A DNA stretch of 14,258 nt from a bacterium HR32 (lineage in GTDB: Bacteria; Sysuimicrobiota; Sysuimicrobiia; Sysuimicrobiales; Sysuimicrobiaceae). Positions 14,042 through 14,258 of this stretch are shown piece after piece (the first letter of the stretch is position 1; each line of letters begins with the position of its first letter). The notes beneath the pieces are model-generated. The model saw only the letters and a list, made by a program, of their open reading frames with translations. It ran no database searches and was not told where the DNA came from. The stretch spans positions 1 to 14,258 of the forward strand of contig BEII01000006.1 in assembly GCA_002898935.1 (NCBI GenBank), read 5' to 3'. A program made the position numbers and the translations under genes.

Positions 14042-14258
14042 TCACTCCCGCACACCGACCCAGGTGACGAACCCGTCGAGGCTGTCCCTGCGCGCCGCTT
14101 GACCGGTGACCTCGTACATGTGGATGGCGTCCTGGATGGACACGTCCCGGCCGCCGAGGCCCGTGATGAAGTTCACCACCGCGGGCCGTTCCCGCACCGG
14201 GTACAGACACGACCGGATCTCGTGCATGAGGACCCCGCAGTCGTCGGGCGCCCCGTGG
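14042..14258 (-). CDS. 2-oxoacid:ferredoxin oxidoreductase, alpha subunit (C-terminal end only)
   Basis: Partial; the gene enters from the right edge, and its open frame covers the last ~71 codons before TGA at 14042-14044. LMHEIRSCLYPVRERPAVVN then FITGLGGRDVSIQDAIHMYE is the C-terminal signature of PorA-type alpha subunits (typical: EIRSALY..  RPxVVxFIxGLGGRDV). Known role: the alpha subunit carries the pyrimidine-binding half of the thiamine site and the substrate pocket. The pocket residues that would reveal the substrate lie outside the window. An in-frame ATG at 14227 is internal, not the start. It is followed after 12 bases by the beta subunit gene, so the two are co-expressed. Confidence 0.85.
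   Translation of the reverse strand, partial: HGAPDDCGVLMHEIRSCLYPVRERPAVVNFITGLGGRDVSIQDAIHMYEVTGQAARRDSLDGFVTWVGVRE

Overview
The window is a GC-rich (about 70% by eye) stretch of bacterial chromosome, probably from a deep-branching lineage. A plus-strand cinA-thpR-recA run with a Gram-positive-style SOS dyad in the recA promoter, followed by a PUR-domain (DUF3276) gene, fits relatives of Bacillota, Armatimonadota or the Deinococcus-Thermus side. I cannot fix the phylum from this sequence. The many GTG/TTG starts, very short intergenic gaps and tripartite (TTT) solute transporter suit a streamlined, possibly thermophilic organism that lives on organic acids; that part is inference.

Region 1 (1-4067, plus strand) is housekeeping. 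It holds the 3' end of an AidB-type acyl-CoA dehydrogenase, cinA (start overlapping the previous stop), thpR (apparently starting at CTG), recA with its own promoter and LexA-like box, and a 92-residue PUR/DUF3276 nucleic-acid-binding protein.

Region 2 (4068-5842, plus strand) starts with a 422-base stretch without a credible gene but with several hairpins. Then come a RibU-like ECF transporter S component (riboflavin uptake) and a DUF763 gene. The DUF763 family resemblance stops exactly where the convergent minus-strand gene ends, so this gene looks truncated by a rearrangement.

Region 3 (5843-14258) is entirely minus strand. In transcription order it holds the end of a 2-oxoacid:ferredoxin oxidoreductase alpha subunit, its TPP-binding beta subunit, tctC-tctB-tctA (periplasmic binding protein plus small and large membrane subunits of a TTT carboxylate importer), and a cytidylate-kinase-like/BON fusion protein read just after tctA. 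A separate transcription unit follows with a fused double-permease ABC transporter subunit and its ATPase carrying a C-terminal AAA-associated domain.

A reasonable working picture is that the TTT system imports a carboxylate that feeds, directly or after conversion, the ferredoxin-linked oxidoreductase, with the kinase-like/BON protein as an uncharacterised accessory. The most notable points are the DUF763 junction at about 5843, the kinase-like/BON protein in a TTT operon, the non-standard GDL thiamine motif in the oxidoreductase, the CTG start of thpR, and the double dyad over the recA promoter. I see no CRISPR array, tRNA, rRNA or insertion sequence.
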